Positions 13,001 through 25,710 of a DNA stretch of 64,000 nt are shown piece by piece. Numbering within the stretch: the first letter of the stretch is position 1; each line of letters begins with the position of its first letter. The stretch is from Macrotrachela quadricornifera (Eukaryota; Rotifera; Eurotatoria; Philodinida; Philodinidae), in NCBI GenBank assembly GCA_022393335.1, contig JAJEKB010020870.1, positions 306,890 through 370,889 on the forward strand. Reading direction: 5' to 3'. Under the pieces are notes generated by a model, which was not told the origin of the DNA, did no database searches, and worked only from the letters and a program-made list of their open reading frames with translations. A program made the position numbers and the translations under genes.

Positions 13001-13230
13001 AATTAATTTATATTTATAAACGTTTTACATCAAATCCTTCAGATGATTTAACAATATTTGTTAAATTTTTTAAACGACATCATCTAATTGATACAACATC
13101 TAAAACAACAAATGGAATGTATACATATGATCTTTTTTCACTTAGTCCACAATTAATCAATGAATTAGCTACCGATCTTGGATATACAACAAATTCTATA
13201 AATGAATCAAATAGAACAGTGATTTCTTAG
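10025..13230 (+). CDS. MLLT3: YEATS-domain protein of the AF9/ENL family (super elongation complex reader)
   Basis: Nuclear reader of acylated histone lysines that links chromatin to the elongation machinery in its animal homologues. Exons: 10025-10051, 10116-10305, 10364-10419, 10481-10666, 10740-11142, 11205-11638, 11702-11873, 12281-13230 (805 aa, all phases consistent). The YEATS domain spans about residues 10-153 and contains THDWKVYLRS, HPEF (64-67) and ESGYAGF (83-89). A long Ser/Pro/Lys-rich linker follows, with a proline run, and exon 8 opens with an Arg-Ser repeat tract (about 490-500). The C-terminal ANC1-homology domain starts near 716 (LLSVLTDDNLRTKLIYIYKR). This N- and C-terminal pair identifies AF9/ENL rather than GAS41 or YEATS2. 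By recall of human AF9, cage residues F59 and Y78 are kept but F28 aligns with Arg35 and S58 with Glu66. MLLT1 and MLLT3 cannot be separated; the symbol marks the family. Confidence 0.92.
11642..11663. repeat. (AT)n microsatellite in intron 6 of the AF9/ENL-like gene
   Basis: Uninterrupted AT dinucleotide run just inside the 5' end of the intron (donor at 11639). Confidence 0.9.
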
Positions 13231-16200
13231 AAATAAATAAATTAAAATAATTAATTAATTAATAAATAATATTCTTCATTTAATTGTATGCAAATCTTTT
13301 ATTTATGAGAATATATCTGTTGAAATATGATAGGTCTTTTCAATTTTTCTCTTACATGTATAATCTGCTTTTTTTTCTTCTTTTTGTTCATTTTATTTAC
13401 TCTTTTTTTTTTCTTTTTCCTCTCTTGTTGGTTTATTGCGTTGTTTATTTGTTCATTATGATTTTGTCTTTCACGCATGTACACCATATTATATATATAT
13501 ATATATGTATATAACAATGGTGCTTGACAGAGAGTTGTTTTCTTTTTTCTTTTCTTTTTTTTGTTTATTATGGATCATATTTGTTCAGTATAACAAAAGA
13601 ATAAAGGATAGTTGATGCTAAATATATATGATTTTAATTTATAAAGTAAAAATCAATTTTTTTTTTTTGTCATCTTGTAAAGTATAAGATAATATTTCTA
13701 ATAAAATAGAAACGGTTAGCAATCAATAGTTTTAATTACATATTTAGTAATTTAGAACGTTTTCTTTATTTATTAGGAAAATATATTTTTAACATATTAA
13801 ATTTAATTATTCAATATTTATAATAATACAAACTAGTGTATTTTACAATAAAGATAACATTAGTAAAGTTTAGAATAATTTTCAAGTGTTCTGCATGTTT
13901 ACTTGTATGATTGATTAAATTATTTACACTTTTAAGAGTAAGATATTAATAAAAATAGAACTTTAATTTTAATTTTTTGAATACTATCGAAAGGAAAAGA
14001 AAAATAATAATTCTTTTTTTTTTTATTATTCTGTTAAAATATATTTGACATAAGAAATATACTATTTCTACTTTATTTATATGAAATGTTTTTAGACGAA
14101 GCCATGAGAAAAGAATGGTTAACAATAATAATATATTAGTTGAATGGTCGTGAAATATTTATGAAAGTCTTCTTCAACAATAAGAAACTATTGATTCTAT
14201 TCATTGTAACTAACAACATTAAACATCAATAGCTGATTAATATTATGAAGAAAAAAAAAAAAGAAACGAATTTATCTAATATGATATTCGATCTTTAATG
14301 ATAAATGATATCATCTATGTATTTTATCTTCTATTACAATTTGTTCGTTTTTCTTCTAGGCGATTATTGTATGTTGGTTGACATTTACATACAACAACTA
14401 TTTTCGGGGTGTATGTGAGAGTCTTTTTGAGTGACTTTTACATACTAATGGGGATGACAGGTAGAAAAAAAAAAGAATGAGAAGAAAGAACAACGAATGT
14501 ATAAAATGCCTATAAAGATGTTGACAAATGTTGTTTTTAGAGAGAGACTTGTAGAGAATGTTGTTTTTTCGATTTGTTACTCGAGAATGTAAAATGATGG
14601 TAGACAAAATGGTTAGAACACAATTAAAACATAGCTGATTTGCTTGATTTTAATAATGAAAGAATTTTCATCATTGAAATTACAACATAATATATGATCA
14701 AATGACACAAGTAAGCATATTCTCAGAACAAGGTCATTAATTTGACAAAAAAAAGAAGAAAGGTGATCGATTTTTTTCTTTTTTTTATTATCGAAAATTT
14801 TTGCTCACTTGTAAGTAAGGATGTGAGTGATGTTTTTTTTATTAGAATGTACTTTTAAAAATGATTGATATATTGAAGAGTTAGTGAAAATCAATAGATT
14901 GAGAAACGTTTTTTTTTTATTTACATCTATGTCAAATAAATACTAATCGTACAGAGTTCATTTAGATATTCTTATTGATAAACGTTTCTTTTTCTTTTCT
15001 TTTCTTTTTAGCAATCATCTAAAAATTGAAAAATCAACAAAGACTAATATACACGCATAGATGCTATGTAGTTTAAAAGAAAAGAAGACGGGAAAAAAGA
15101 AAACGGAGAAAAAAATAAAAGTGAAAATCTTATTAGCGTTTCTTGCTCAGAACTATTCCGTGCATAAGACGACGAACGACCTGATGAAAAGAAAAAAATT
15201 CATCATTGTGTCGTTTACTTGAACTCCGTATATATTTTTTCAAGAAACATACATTTTATATTCATTGGAATGTTTATATAAGGTATATTTATTTAATGTA
15301 TTGTTCGTCGATTTGATTTAGATATTTAAAATGATTTTCTTATCAATTATAATAATAACTCTATATGTGTGTAATATTTAAAACGTATTCTTGTATTGAA
15401 ATGAAATATATTTGTAAGTATGATTTTATATTATTGGAAAATTGAGTTTTTTTTTAATAAGAATAAAAAAAAAAGGAAAAGTTAAATTAACACCTTGCCT
15501 TCAAGGATAAAACGTGTTAATTTAATGTTTTCTTTTTTATTTTAAACTAACTTTCATGAACTATAGTTTTAATGTTCAATTAACTTTTTTTATTTACATC
15601 ATTATTAAAGTAAGAATTTATCTCATTAATAATAATCAACATTATACGTTTTATAATTGAGTATAATCATTTTTTTTTATTGAAAAGATTAAAAGAAAAA
15701 AAAAACCCGAGAATTAGCATAGTATTAATGATAAGATGTTCTCTGTCATCGTTCTTTTGTTCTTTTCTCTCTTTTTTTTTCTCTTCTTTCTTGACAACAG
15801 TCAGTCGCTAAAACATTATACAAACTCTTTCATAGAATTCCATTCTTAAGATGTTCTCTTTACTATTCACATAATAAAACATTATGTTTTTGAGCATGTA
15901 ATGATCAGAATAACATATATATATATACAATGTTGCTAGACAACTAAGTCTATGTTATTGTCATTATAGTTCAAGTAAAAAAAGAAGAAAAGATGACGCA
16001 TATACATTTAGATTTTACATGTAAACGAAGACAAGTGTACAATGTATATAATTGCTATACAAACAAATCGATTACAAAATGAAGGTTATAACAATTCGAG
16101 TTCAAACAAAAAAAAAAGAACCTATTTAAAATATAATTTTTTTTTTCAATTAAAAATATTAAGTGATCATTTCCTTTTTTGATTTTTATTACTTAAAATT

Positions 16201-16777
16201 TTACAAATATTTACTACTCACTGATCATATTATATTTATTGAAAAAAAAAAAAAGTTTTTTTTCTATTTATTACAAAACAGGTATGTAGTAGAATGAAGG
16301 TATTCATCTAGCAAAAAAAAAATTTTTCTTGTTATAATTTGGGTTTTTTTTTGTTCTTTATATAATATATTCATTCATCAGCCGGTCGACAGTATTGGTA
16401 GCCACATTTTTTATTTACAAAACATTGATTTGGCAACCTTAGAAAGGCTTTTTATAAGACGATCTTGCACGTAAAATAATCTGAATAGAATTTTTATTTT
16501 TCGAGTAGTCATTTTTGAAGTAAGTGTGAAAAAAAGAAAAAAAATAACAATATAATATCTTGATTTTATTTGAAATAATCATTTCATAATATTATTATGT
16601 TCGTTGACCGAATGAAACCTCATTTGAAAACAACGAAAAAAAAAAGTTTTCGTTTTTTTGTTTCAGATTTAATGATTAACAATGATAATAACATCAATAA
16701 ATATATTTTTATATTCAATATTATCATTTGAAATCATATCTTATTTTCATTCTTAGCTTTTTTTTATAAAATATAAA
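13231..16777. other. Intergenic, A/T homopolymer-rich; no gene seen
   Basis: About 3.5 kb of poly-A/poly-T-punctuated DNA. Short frames on both strands at 13284-13517 are low-complexity translations of T runs. A nested inverted repeat lies at 15482-15525. A TTCTTAG acceptor-like site at 16750-16756 sits 21 bases before the next start codon. Confidence 0.6.
15482..15525. repeat. Nested perfect inverted repeat (hairpin)
   Basis: TTAAATTAACAC (15482-15493) and GTGTTAATTTAA (15514-15525) are perfect inverse complements. Inside them CCTTG (15493-15497) faces CAAGG (15502-15506). It lies between two genes on the + strand, in homopolymer-rich DNA. Function unknown; it could be a small mobile-element remnant or an RNA-level hairpin. 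Confidence 0.6.
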
Positions 16778-19580
16778 ATGACGACTGAATATGGTCAACG
16801 TGGTTATCAACAATATGATCAACATGGTTATCAACAATATGATCAGCAACAACAACAACAACAACGTTCAACAATTCTTGAACGTGGACGTGCTGTTCGA
16901 TTAATGAGAAATGGTGATCCATTTTTTCCTGGTCGAACATTTGTTATTAATCAAAGAAAATATCCAATGCTTGAAGTATTCTTAGATGATGCATCTCAAG
17001 CATTACGTGCTAATTTTGGAGCTGTTAGATGTATTTATACACCTAAACATGGTACACGATTAAAAGATATATCAGATTTTGAAGATCATCGTACTTATGT
17101 TGCATCTGGTGGAGAAAAATTTAAAAAACTTCAGTAAATAAAATTTTAAAAAAATAATATTTTTTAAAAAATATTTTTATTATTTAGTTATCTTGATATT
17201 GCAGAAGGTAAACGAAATCCACATAAAGGACAAACATCACCGAGAGTAAGTTCATATAAAAATCTATTAAATTATATAATAGTATTTTTATCTTTAGCTT
17301 CCACCTGTTCGACGTATAGATGTTGAAGGACGAGCATTAAAATTAGCTCGATCAGAAAATGTTATAATCTAGTAAAAGAAATTCTTTTCTTCTTACTCTA
17401 TTACTATGAAATTCTTTTTTTTTTTTTAACTCAAGTGTATATCGAAATGGTGATCCATTAACATTACCAGCTAAAATTCTTTTAGTCAAATCAACATTAC
17501 AAAATTGGGAATCAGTACTTGATGAAATTACAAAAAAAGTATCTCTTACAAATTCTGCTGTATTAAAGTATAAAAATTTAATTTTTATTTATTAAATAAA
17601 AAAAAAAATATTTTTTTTTTCCAGATTATATGCAATGAATGGAGAATTAATCACATCAGCACAACAACTTGAATATAATGGAATGTATGCTGCAGCTGGT
17701 AAAGAACGTTTTAGACGTATGGATTATCCTGATCCAAAAACATTTAGTCCAAATTCTTCACCAAAAATGTCAAGAAAATCGTAAGTATATAACATTTTAC
17801 CATTAATTTAAAACAAATATTTGCCAAAGAATAATCTGAATACAAACACATAAGAATATTCATCTCTTTAAATTAGATCAAAACATCAACTTTCCGGGTA
17901 AGCCACAGGAAAAATACGATATTAATATAACATAGTAACTTGTTTATTCATATCGTTATATAAAAGAAAACACAAAATAAATATCTAACCATAAGATTGT
18001 ATTAGATATATTCTCTAACAAATTGTGTATTAGTTCGTTAACAATAAATAAAAGCTTATCGTCAATTTTTATAGTGTTTATCCTCGATTGAGAGTACCTC
18101 AACGACAAAGGAGAAACGATGATTCTAGTGCCCATCATTATCATCAACCAACATCCTCTATCGTACAGCACAGGTACTTTTTTTTCTTGTTTCCCTTGAT
18201 CAAATTATTACAAATCTAATCAACAACAAATTGCGTGACAATATACAAAATTCTAAAAGATAATAAATATAATACTCGTCTGATTCTTATACTTCTTCTT
18301 CTTTTGGAATTTTTAAATTAAAATATTATTTTAAATGAATGGGTTTTTTTTCCTTTGTATTTAGATATACGAAATCTGATGGTACAAATACACATACAAC
18401 TACAGCAACTTCTCATGGAAGTACAGAAGTTAGTGGACAGTAAGTTATTTAATTCAAAAGATCCAAATAATTTTATATATATATATTTAAAGACGACGTC
18501 CTGTTCGAGAAGAATATGATTTTTTTAATAATAAACCACAACAACATCGACGTGGTCCAACTAAAGAAACTGATCTTGATCGAGGTTATAATTTTAACAA
18601 ATAAAATTTTATTTTATTTTATTTTTCTCTATTAGATGATGGTGGTATTTATAAAGGTCGATCAAATCATCGAGAACGTGCACGTGAAATTGATGATACA
18701 CATGATACAAAAGTTGATTTACCAATTGATTATAGAGAAGCTGAAACTATTGATGAAGAAAATTATTATGGAAATACTGGAGTATGTTATCTCAAATAGA
18801 AATTCATTTTTTTATTATTATTAATTTAGAAAACTCCTCGTCGTCATCAACAACAACAACAACCATATTCTGATCATCGACAACGATCAATGAAAGTATA
18901 GAATTTTTTTATTTTCAAATAAAATTCTATTTTTTATCGCTAGACTCCACCAAAGAATTATAATGATAATGATAATCAATATTCATATAATAATTATCGA
19001 AATAATGGTTATGATAATCGTACTCCAACACAAATTGATGATGATCAAATTGAACAACAATTACCTCATTCAACACAACGACGACCACTTATATCATCAA
19101 GTACACAGGTAAAATTATTTTTTATTTGTTTGTTTTTTTTTAAAATCTACTAACACTATGCACTTGTGTGTATATATACTTATTTGCCTAAATAGTCTAA
19201 TAAAAAACCTGAGAATCAAGATACTAATATTATTCGATCTCATACTCGTGATTATCTTACCCGTAAACAGACTCATCACGATCAACACCAACATCATATG
19301 TATGACGAGGAAAGCAATATAGATCAATATCATCAAACATCACAAATAACAAAGGTGATTGCTTTGCTTATGTACTAATCTACTTTATATTTTGATATAG
19401 ATATATATATTGAAAAGAAAAAATTTAATTAATCATTTTTTTCTTTTTAATATATTTACTTTGTATGTATAATAATTCTAGAGTGAAATATATCAAAATA
19501 AAAATAAATTAATAAAATTTATTTAAGTATTTATATGTATTTTTTAGCGTGATTATGATGATTATGATAATAATGCATAA
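16778..19580 (+). CDS. Doublecortin-domain protein with two DCX domains
   Basis: Probable microtubule-binding protein. Exons: 16778-17133, 17188-17245, 17298-17371, 17436-17567, 17625-17780, 17877-17897, 18075-18173, 18365-18439, 18493-18584, 18636-18781, 18830-18895, 18944-19108, 19196-19354, 19548-19580 (543 aa). The N-terminus has Tyr-Gln repeats (YQQYDQ) and a short polyGln. DCX domain 1 is about residues 36-118 (VRLMRNGDPFFPGRTFVI ... FKKL) and domain 2 about 160-245 (YVYRNGDPLTLPAKILLV ... GMYAAAGKERFRR). The rest is hydrophilic and His/Gln/Arg-rich, so probably disordered. Two DCX domains match DCX/DCLK/DCDC2; there is no kinase domain, which excludes DCLK, and the long low-complexity tail resembles DCDC2-like proteins more than DCX. 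One exon is only 21 nt (17877-17897); it keeps phase, so it could be a microexon. Confidence 0.88.
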
Positions 19581-20329
19581 ATATCGATGAAGTTTGGCTA
19601 AAACTTATTCTACCAACGTATGATGTATATACATCGAATGATTTATCAAAATTTTTCTTTTTTTTTTTTTATTTTCAAGAAGAAAAAAATATGTTATTCT
19701 ATTTGTTCTTCTTTGTATTTTTCATTATCATGCTCTGAATTTTTCTTTTCTTTTTTGTTACTTAGACATAATATCTTTACTGTAATCATTATATAAATGT
19801 ATTAATACAGTAAAATATGGTTCTAGCAAACTCTTGAAATTTTTATTTCTATTCAGATAAATATTCATATATATATATATATATTTTATTTAATATTTAA
19901 ATATGATGAAAACAAATACGAAATAGACAAATATATATTTTATTAAAAAGAAAAAGAATCTTTGTATAAACAAACGGAAAATTTTACATTCTAATGTTTA
20001 CATGAGTAATCATAGTATGTGTTGTTAAGGGAATTATACTTTATATTTCTTCCATGTTTTTTTTTCTTCCTACAAATACAACCATTATCGCCATCAGTGT
20101 ATTTTGCCTCCTTTTCTTTCCGATAAAAAACCAAGAAAAAAAAAAGGAGAAAAGAAATAAGCATATGTGTAGTCATGAGTCTGTCTTTTTTTTCTTCTCA
20201 TATATCTACTGTAAATTGACTGACATCGACATTTGTGATCGTTATTTCTTTCCTTTTTTTCTCTTCTCAAAAAAAAGAAAAAATTTTATAGTGTCACATT
20301 TTTAGATTTTATTCATTATTTGAAAGGTA
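19581..20329. other. Intergenic, no gene seen
   Basis: T-rich spacer with an (AT) run near 19868-19884. An acceptor-like CACATTTTTAG ends at 20305, 24 bases before the arrestin start codon. Frames on both strands near 19991-20305 are homopolymer artefacts. Confidence 0.5.
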
Positions 20330-21451
20330 ATGGGTGCAAATGAAAGTGCTCAAATTCATGTAAGTTTTAATCATCCAAATTTATTTTATTTTGCTGGAGA
20401 ACAAATATCAGGAAATATATCATTTCAAAGTACACATGATAAAGTAACATTGGATGAAATATTTCTTGAATTTATTGGTGAACTTGGTTATACAACACGA
20501 GAAGTCAGACATCGACATGATAGTAATGGACGTCATCATACAGAACATTATACTGAATATCATCGAATACCATTTACAACTATTCGTATTCCTGTTGTAC
20601 GACCTCAATATGGACAAGTAATAATCTATATAAAAAAAAATAAATTTCATAATTTTTTTTTTTAAAAATATTTCTAGCGTGAATTAACTCTTTATCGTGG
20701 TCAATATAGTTGGCCATTTGAATATATTCTTCCTCAATCTTTACCACCATCATCAATTCCATCAACAGTTGCATATCCGTATGTTAAATATTATACACGT
20801 ATTGTACTTGATAAACCATGGTATAAACCAAATGCCCAACAAATTTATACATTAATTATATTTCCACATGTTAATCTTTATCATATACCAAATGCTCAAC
20901 AAACTGTACCATTTTCACATTTTAATAGAAAAAAAGTTCAATTACATGGTTATCTTATTCAAGGTGGTGTTATACCTGGTGAAAAACTTTCTATGGAAAT
21001 AAATCTTGATAATCCTAAACGAATTGAAATAAAACGTATTGAAGCAATATTAATTCAACATCGACAAATAGCTCAAAGTCATCATGCTGAAATTATATTT
21101 CGAACAGATTTACCTAATTTACGAGAATTTAAAGAAACACAATTTCGTCAAACTATTGATTTACAAATACCATCAACTTATTTAGCACCAACATATACAT
21201 ATATGCCACAATGTTGTGGTCCATCGCTTGGAATTAATTTTCATTATGAACTTAAATTAGAAGCTAAAGTACGTGGAATATTTACTGATTTTAAATTAAG
21301 TATACCAGTTATACTTGGTACAGAACCATTATCTAATCAACAACAATTAATAAATAGTTTTAATGAAACAGTTACACCAAGTGCTCCTGTATATAATTAT
21401 GATGAACCACCACCAAGTTATGAATCAGTAATTTCAAATGTAAAAATATAA
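20330..21451 (+). CDS. Alpha-arrestin (arrestin domain-containing protein)
   Basis: Adaptor of the ARRDC type, expected to bring HECT ubiquitin ligases to membrane cargo. Two exons, 20330-20617 and 20678-21451 (353 aa), joined in phase 0. The N-terminal arrestin half starts FNHPNLFYFAGEQISGNISF, with the usual beta-strand pattern and a variable His-rich loop (RHRHDSNGRHHTEHY). The C-terminal half begins near KKVQLHGYLIQGGVIPGEKL and ends in KLSIPVILGT. The tail carries EPPPSYESV, a PPxY motif that binds WW domains of NEDD4-family ligases. The length is shorter than most vertebrate ARRDC1-4 (about 390-430 aa), with one PPxY rather than two. Visual or beta arrestins are unlikely because of this motif and the short tail. 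Confidence 0.88.
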
Positions 21452-23111
21452 ATAATCAAAATAAATTTTCTTTTTTTTTTAAGCCAGTAATTTTTATGTT
21501 AAATTTGTAATTATTCCTTTCCTTGTAATGACAAAGATTTGTAAACGAAATGAAGAATAATAATAATATATATATATATATTTGCTATGAAATATGAATC
21601 TTATCTATCATTATTAAATGAAGTATCAAAATTCAATTATTTGTAGTCTATAGAAATATATAGTTCATTTTAACTACTCAAAATTAGGTTTTTTTGAACG
21701 TATTGATTGTCTTTTTTTTATATTAGAAAATGACATATCAATATGACATTTTATAAACATGTGTTTTAGTTTCTAATTATTGTCAACAATAATAATGTTG
21801 ATTGTATTATATTACAAACTGTTTTTTGTTTTCATTGTATATACTATAAGGTTATACGAAAATCATGGATGATCATTGCAAATTTAAATCAATTATATTG
21901 TAAATATTTAGTTAGATAATACAAAAAAAAGATCTAACAATTTTAGAAAGGCTCATTCTTATAATACATTACATATATAATTAACTATAATTGCTAGTAA
22001 AAAATAATGGATAATCATATTTATAAATACACCATCGTCCTTGATTACACACGTATTCCCTATTCTATCTGTTATCGATTTGCCTGTGAAAATATTAACA
22101 TTATCCTTATTATTTGATTATCGTCATTTTCATCTTGATCCTCTTTCTAGAAATTCAAAATAACACACACACACACACAAATAGATAACAATGTATTATT
22201 TGTCACTTTTTCTCATACTGACATATATATATATATATCTCAGTAAAAAAAAAATGAATTAAAATTATACTTTCATTTTCTATTTTCTCATAATGTAGAC
22301 ACATCGGATATTTGACTTAATTGTTATTACAATCAAATAGCGCAAGTGATTCTAAAAGTCACACATATGATGCTCAAAAGAGACCTTAAAAGTGCTGAAT
22401 GACATACCCAAAAGATTTCTTATGATTATGATTCGTATATTTCAGTAGCTTGCAGAATATTGTAATACAGGTTCAATTAGATTAGTTTTTAATGGAGATT
22501 TATTGAACTGAATTAGTTCCTATTAAATTATTTTTAGCATGATCTGTGATATTGAGTTCAAAATAGTTTACCATATTTTTAAATCTCGGATATTTTTGTT
22601 TGTATAATCCAAGTATAATTTTTGAAAAAAAATACTTCACATGATACTTTTCTAAATTATAAAAGAAAACTACCCAATTTATAGTAATGATATATATGTT
22701 TGACATAGTACTGTTCTTTGACTATAATTAAACATACGCTTTTGAAAGTGTATACATATCTCTAAGATTAATTGTCCATGCATTGCAGCTTGTCTAGGAA
22801 TGGTATTTGTACAGAATGAGTAGAGAAGAAAATATACATTCATAAAGTATTATATCAAAATTTCATAGTATAGAATATTCGAATACAATATCACATCTTC
22901 CTTTGAATATGACGTCAGGTTGTTGAAAGACTCATTGTATAAGGACATATCCTTTGAAATGTAACATACCTAGATTGAAATAATCTAGTTGATACAGGTA
23001 AATTACTTTATCTTATCTATTAAAAAAATAAAGATGATTGATTTGCACTAACGTCACTTTTGTTTACTCTGATTCATAGGTTCCCCATTTTTATTAATAA
23101 ATCCATCGTCA
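21452..23111. other. Intergenic, no gene seen
   Basis: AT-rich spacer with an (AC)7 run near 22167-22180 and an (AT) run near 22225. The short minus-strand frame at 22500-22706 shows no recognisable feature. Confidence 0.5.
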
Positions 23112-23135
23112 TTGCTTTCTTATTTGAAATTTAAT

Positions 23136-24020
23136 ATGATTTATCTTCCTATAAAACCTTATCGTGATGCTTATACAATATTAAACGAAAAAATAGTACA
23201 ACGATTATTAATGGTTAATATCAATAGTAATGAAACAATAATACGATCATTAGTTGATTCATTGATATGTGCTAGTCGAAATGTACAAAATAAATTAAAT
23301 ATTGCAACTAAAGCTACTGAAAAAATTCGTAATTCACTTGATGAACAAATAATTCATCTTGTTTTTTAAATTACTCAACAAGAAAATAAAGTAAAAGAAA
23401 GTCAACAATCTATTAATCAAGCAAATATCATTATTCAACATATTCAAGAACAAGTTACATTAGCAAAAGATAATGTTCGAGATAAACAAAATGCATTAAA
23501 TACAACTGAACATGATTTACATGAAGCAGTAAAAGCTGTCGAACGAGCTCGTGTATGTGATCGACGACGACGAAAACATGGTTTGTGTAAATGGTGGCGA
23601 AAAAAAATTGAAAAACCATTTGTTCATGCTATTCGTCAAACAGTAATTAAATCCGTATGTAGCATAGTTAATGCAGGTGGTATTAATAATGCTAAAGATC
23701 GACGATCATTAGCTACACATACTTTACATGAAGCTCAATAACGTCTTGCTCATTATCAACAAAATTTAGCTAACCAATATGCACAATATGCAATAGTTGA
23801 AATACAATTAAATGAAGCTAAATCTCAATTAAATATTCTTACAATTCAATTACAAGAACAAAAAGCAAAACAAATTATTTCAACATTAATTATTAAACAA
23901 TTTAAAAGTGTTGAAATACATTTGAAAAATGTTTTAGATTCATCAATTGTACTTGAAGATGCTATAAGTCAATTAAAATGCTGGGATAAAAGACACGAAG
24001 TTTGTGTGACAATTGACTAA
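23136..24020 (+). pseudogene. Coiled-coil protein interrupted by two TAA codons
   Basis: One frame stays open for about 295 codons except for two TAA triplets. The first follows IIHLVF (ending 23369) and the second follows LATHTLHEAQ (near 23740). Both sit where Gln or a similar residue would continue a heptad pattern (TAA-ITQQENKV, TAA-RLAHYQQNL). The conceptual product is helical and Gln/Ala/Glu-rich, with a central basic patch (ARVCDRRRRKHGLCKWWRKK) between two coiled-coil stretches. I do not recognise the family. Few other lesions are visible, so the loss looks recent, unless the stops are read through. No upstream exon could be assigned with confidence. It sits in the same disturbed island as the fragment at 27242-27735. 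Confidence 0.6.
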
Positions 24021-24398
24021 TATTGGAAAAGAATTACAAATTTTCCAGCGTTTGTCATCTAAGACATGTCGTATTGTTAGAATGAACTGAAGAAAGATGC
24101 AAAAGTTCCACATTCAAGTCTATTAAGAACTGTACTAAGTTATTTATATACCTCTCTATCAGACTGGCGTTTAGCTTTCACAAAATTCTCTGATTCACAG
24201 GAAAATGATTCTCGTTGAGCAAAGCGAGATTCAAATTTTGTTGGTAGCTCTCCATTATAAATTCAATACCGTTATCTTTCTAAAAAATTGCATTATATTA
24301 AAATTTTTGAATATCAGAACCTCAATGAAGTTTTTTCGAAATGCGTGATAGATTTTCAACAAACCTACCCTGTAAGAATCCCTGTTGAACTTCACAAA

Positions 24399-24450
24399 CG
24401 AGCGACTAGTCGTTCTTCGGCGCTCCTCCGGGGCGCCACTCACGGCTCGT
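24399..24450 (-). repeat. GC-rich imperfect hairpin repeat, copy 3
   Basis: Read on the minus strand: ACGAGC at the start pairs with GCTCGT at the end, and the core GGCGCcCC pairs with GGaGCGCC around GGA. A shared box, AACGACTAG followed by a CGCTC- or CTGCTC-like end, aligns it with copy 1 at 889-944. Confidence 0.6.
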
Positions 24451-25624
24451 GTAAGCATGCATGAAGCCCCATGTCAAACAAGTTTGTATCTTCGATGAGA
24501 AGCGTTGATTTATCTTCACATTCTAGGATCTTAATCATTATTGACTACTTTACTAATGATATAAACTTGCACCGGATTGGAAGATTTTACTAAAGATATC
24601 TTATATATTAGTACAACAGTACAGCAAAACTAGTAACATTAATAAGTGTATATTTTTACTTGAACGGTCTAGGAAACCGAACCCTTTCAGGGCGTTTAAT
24701 AGCTCACTGAAGTCTATCACTTTGGCATATACTCGATTCAAAAGTGAGGAGACAGTTGGCGGTGTTCCTTCGTAAACGTAATTCTGCTTGAACAGCCCTT
24801 AATTAGTCTCGAGCATACTTAATTTTAATTAATAATAGTAATGAACGCCTAGTCGCTCCTCTGTGCATCCGTACTTCTTCATTCTTTGTAGCTTTCTCTG
24901 CACGATCTATCTCATTTATTCTTGCAGTTCTCCAATATTCCTGTACGATTGGTGTAGATACCCTAGTTGCGCAACGTTATTTACATAACCCAGTATTCGA
25001 CTTCTAAGTGCTTAAATATCGAGCCTGAAACTAATGTAATTGATGAAGAACTCGGCATCGAAAATTCATCATTAGTTGAAATCTACGCATAAAAAAGTGT
25101 AATTGAAAGAGAGCATAAGCTCGCAAACTTTTGATTCATTGCATTTTCAGCCTGATAAAATCTCAAATGTCCTAAACCCAGCATTGAAACTTTATGATTG
25201 AATGAATTTCTCAGGTCCTACAGTTTTATTGGTTAAAGACGGGAACACCACAAACCCTAAAAGGGATTGACTTCTGACTTAAAAAACTATAATCGGTGAC
25301 AAAAGCGATCTCAAAAACATCCGATTCTATGAAACTTGAAGCCAATAAAATATGCTTAGTTCAAAGTGCGACATCGAAAAACTTTAATTCGATCACTTTT
25401 CTGGTTTCGAAAATCGGTTTTGTAATCTTACACTTATTTAACCCGCGCGCTATGACCTAGCACAAACAAAGCTTATATGCACAAAATCCTATTAGTATTT
25501 TTCATATAACTTCACTTTGGCCGAAACAAAAAGTTTATTCGAAAAGTTTCGAAAACTAATAGTGGCATTCGATTCCTCGGCCTCGGTTATACCTTTGGTC
25601 AAGTTTTATAGAAAATATTGATAG

Positions 25625-25710
25625 AATGTTTTTTTGACCTTGTGCGGACATACAAGCAAACAAACAATTTATGTTTCTAAGACTCTTCTCTACGAGAAAG
25701 AGAATATAAT
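25625..25710 (-). repeat. Dispersed repeat R2, copy 3 (inverted, partial)
   Basis: AATGTTTTTTTGACCTTG is the inverse complement of the GGTCAAAAAAACATT block at 1640-1800, followed by an ACATACAAGCAAACAAAC stretch corresponding to the GT-rich block of that repeat. Confidence 0.45.

Noticed and set aside
13284..13517. Overlapping frames on both strands
   Set aside because: Phe/Leu/Lys/Asn runs from T-rich or A-rich DNA; no motif and no codon bias like the real genes.
20054..20305. 83-codon frame upstream of the arrestin gene
   Set aside because: Translation of T/A runs; it overlaps a minus-strand frame of the same kind and ends before the true start.
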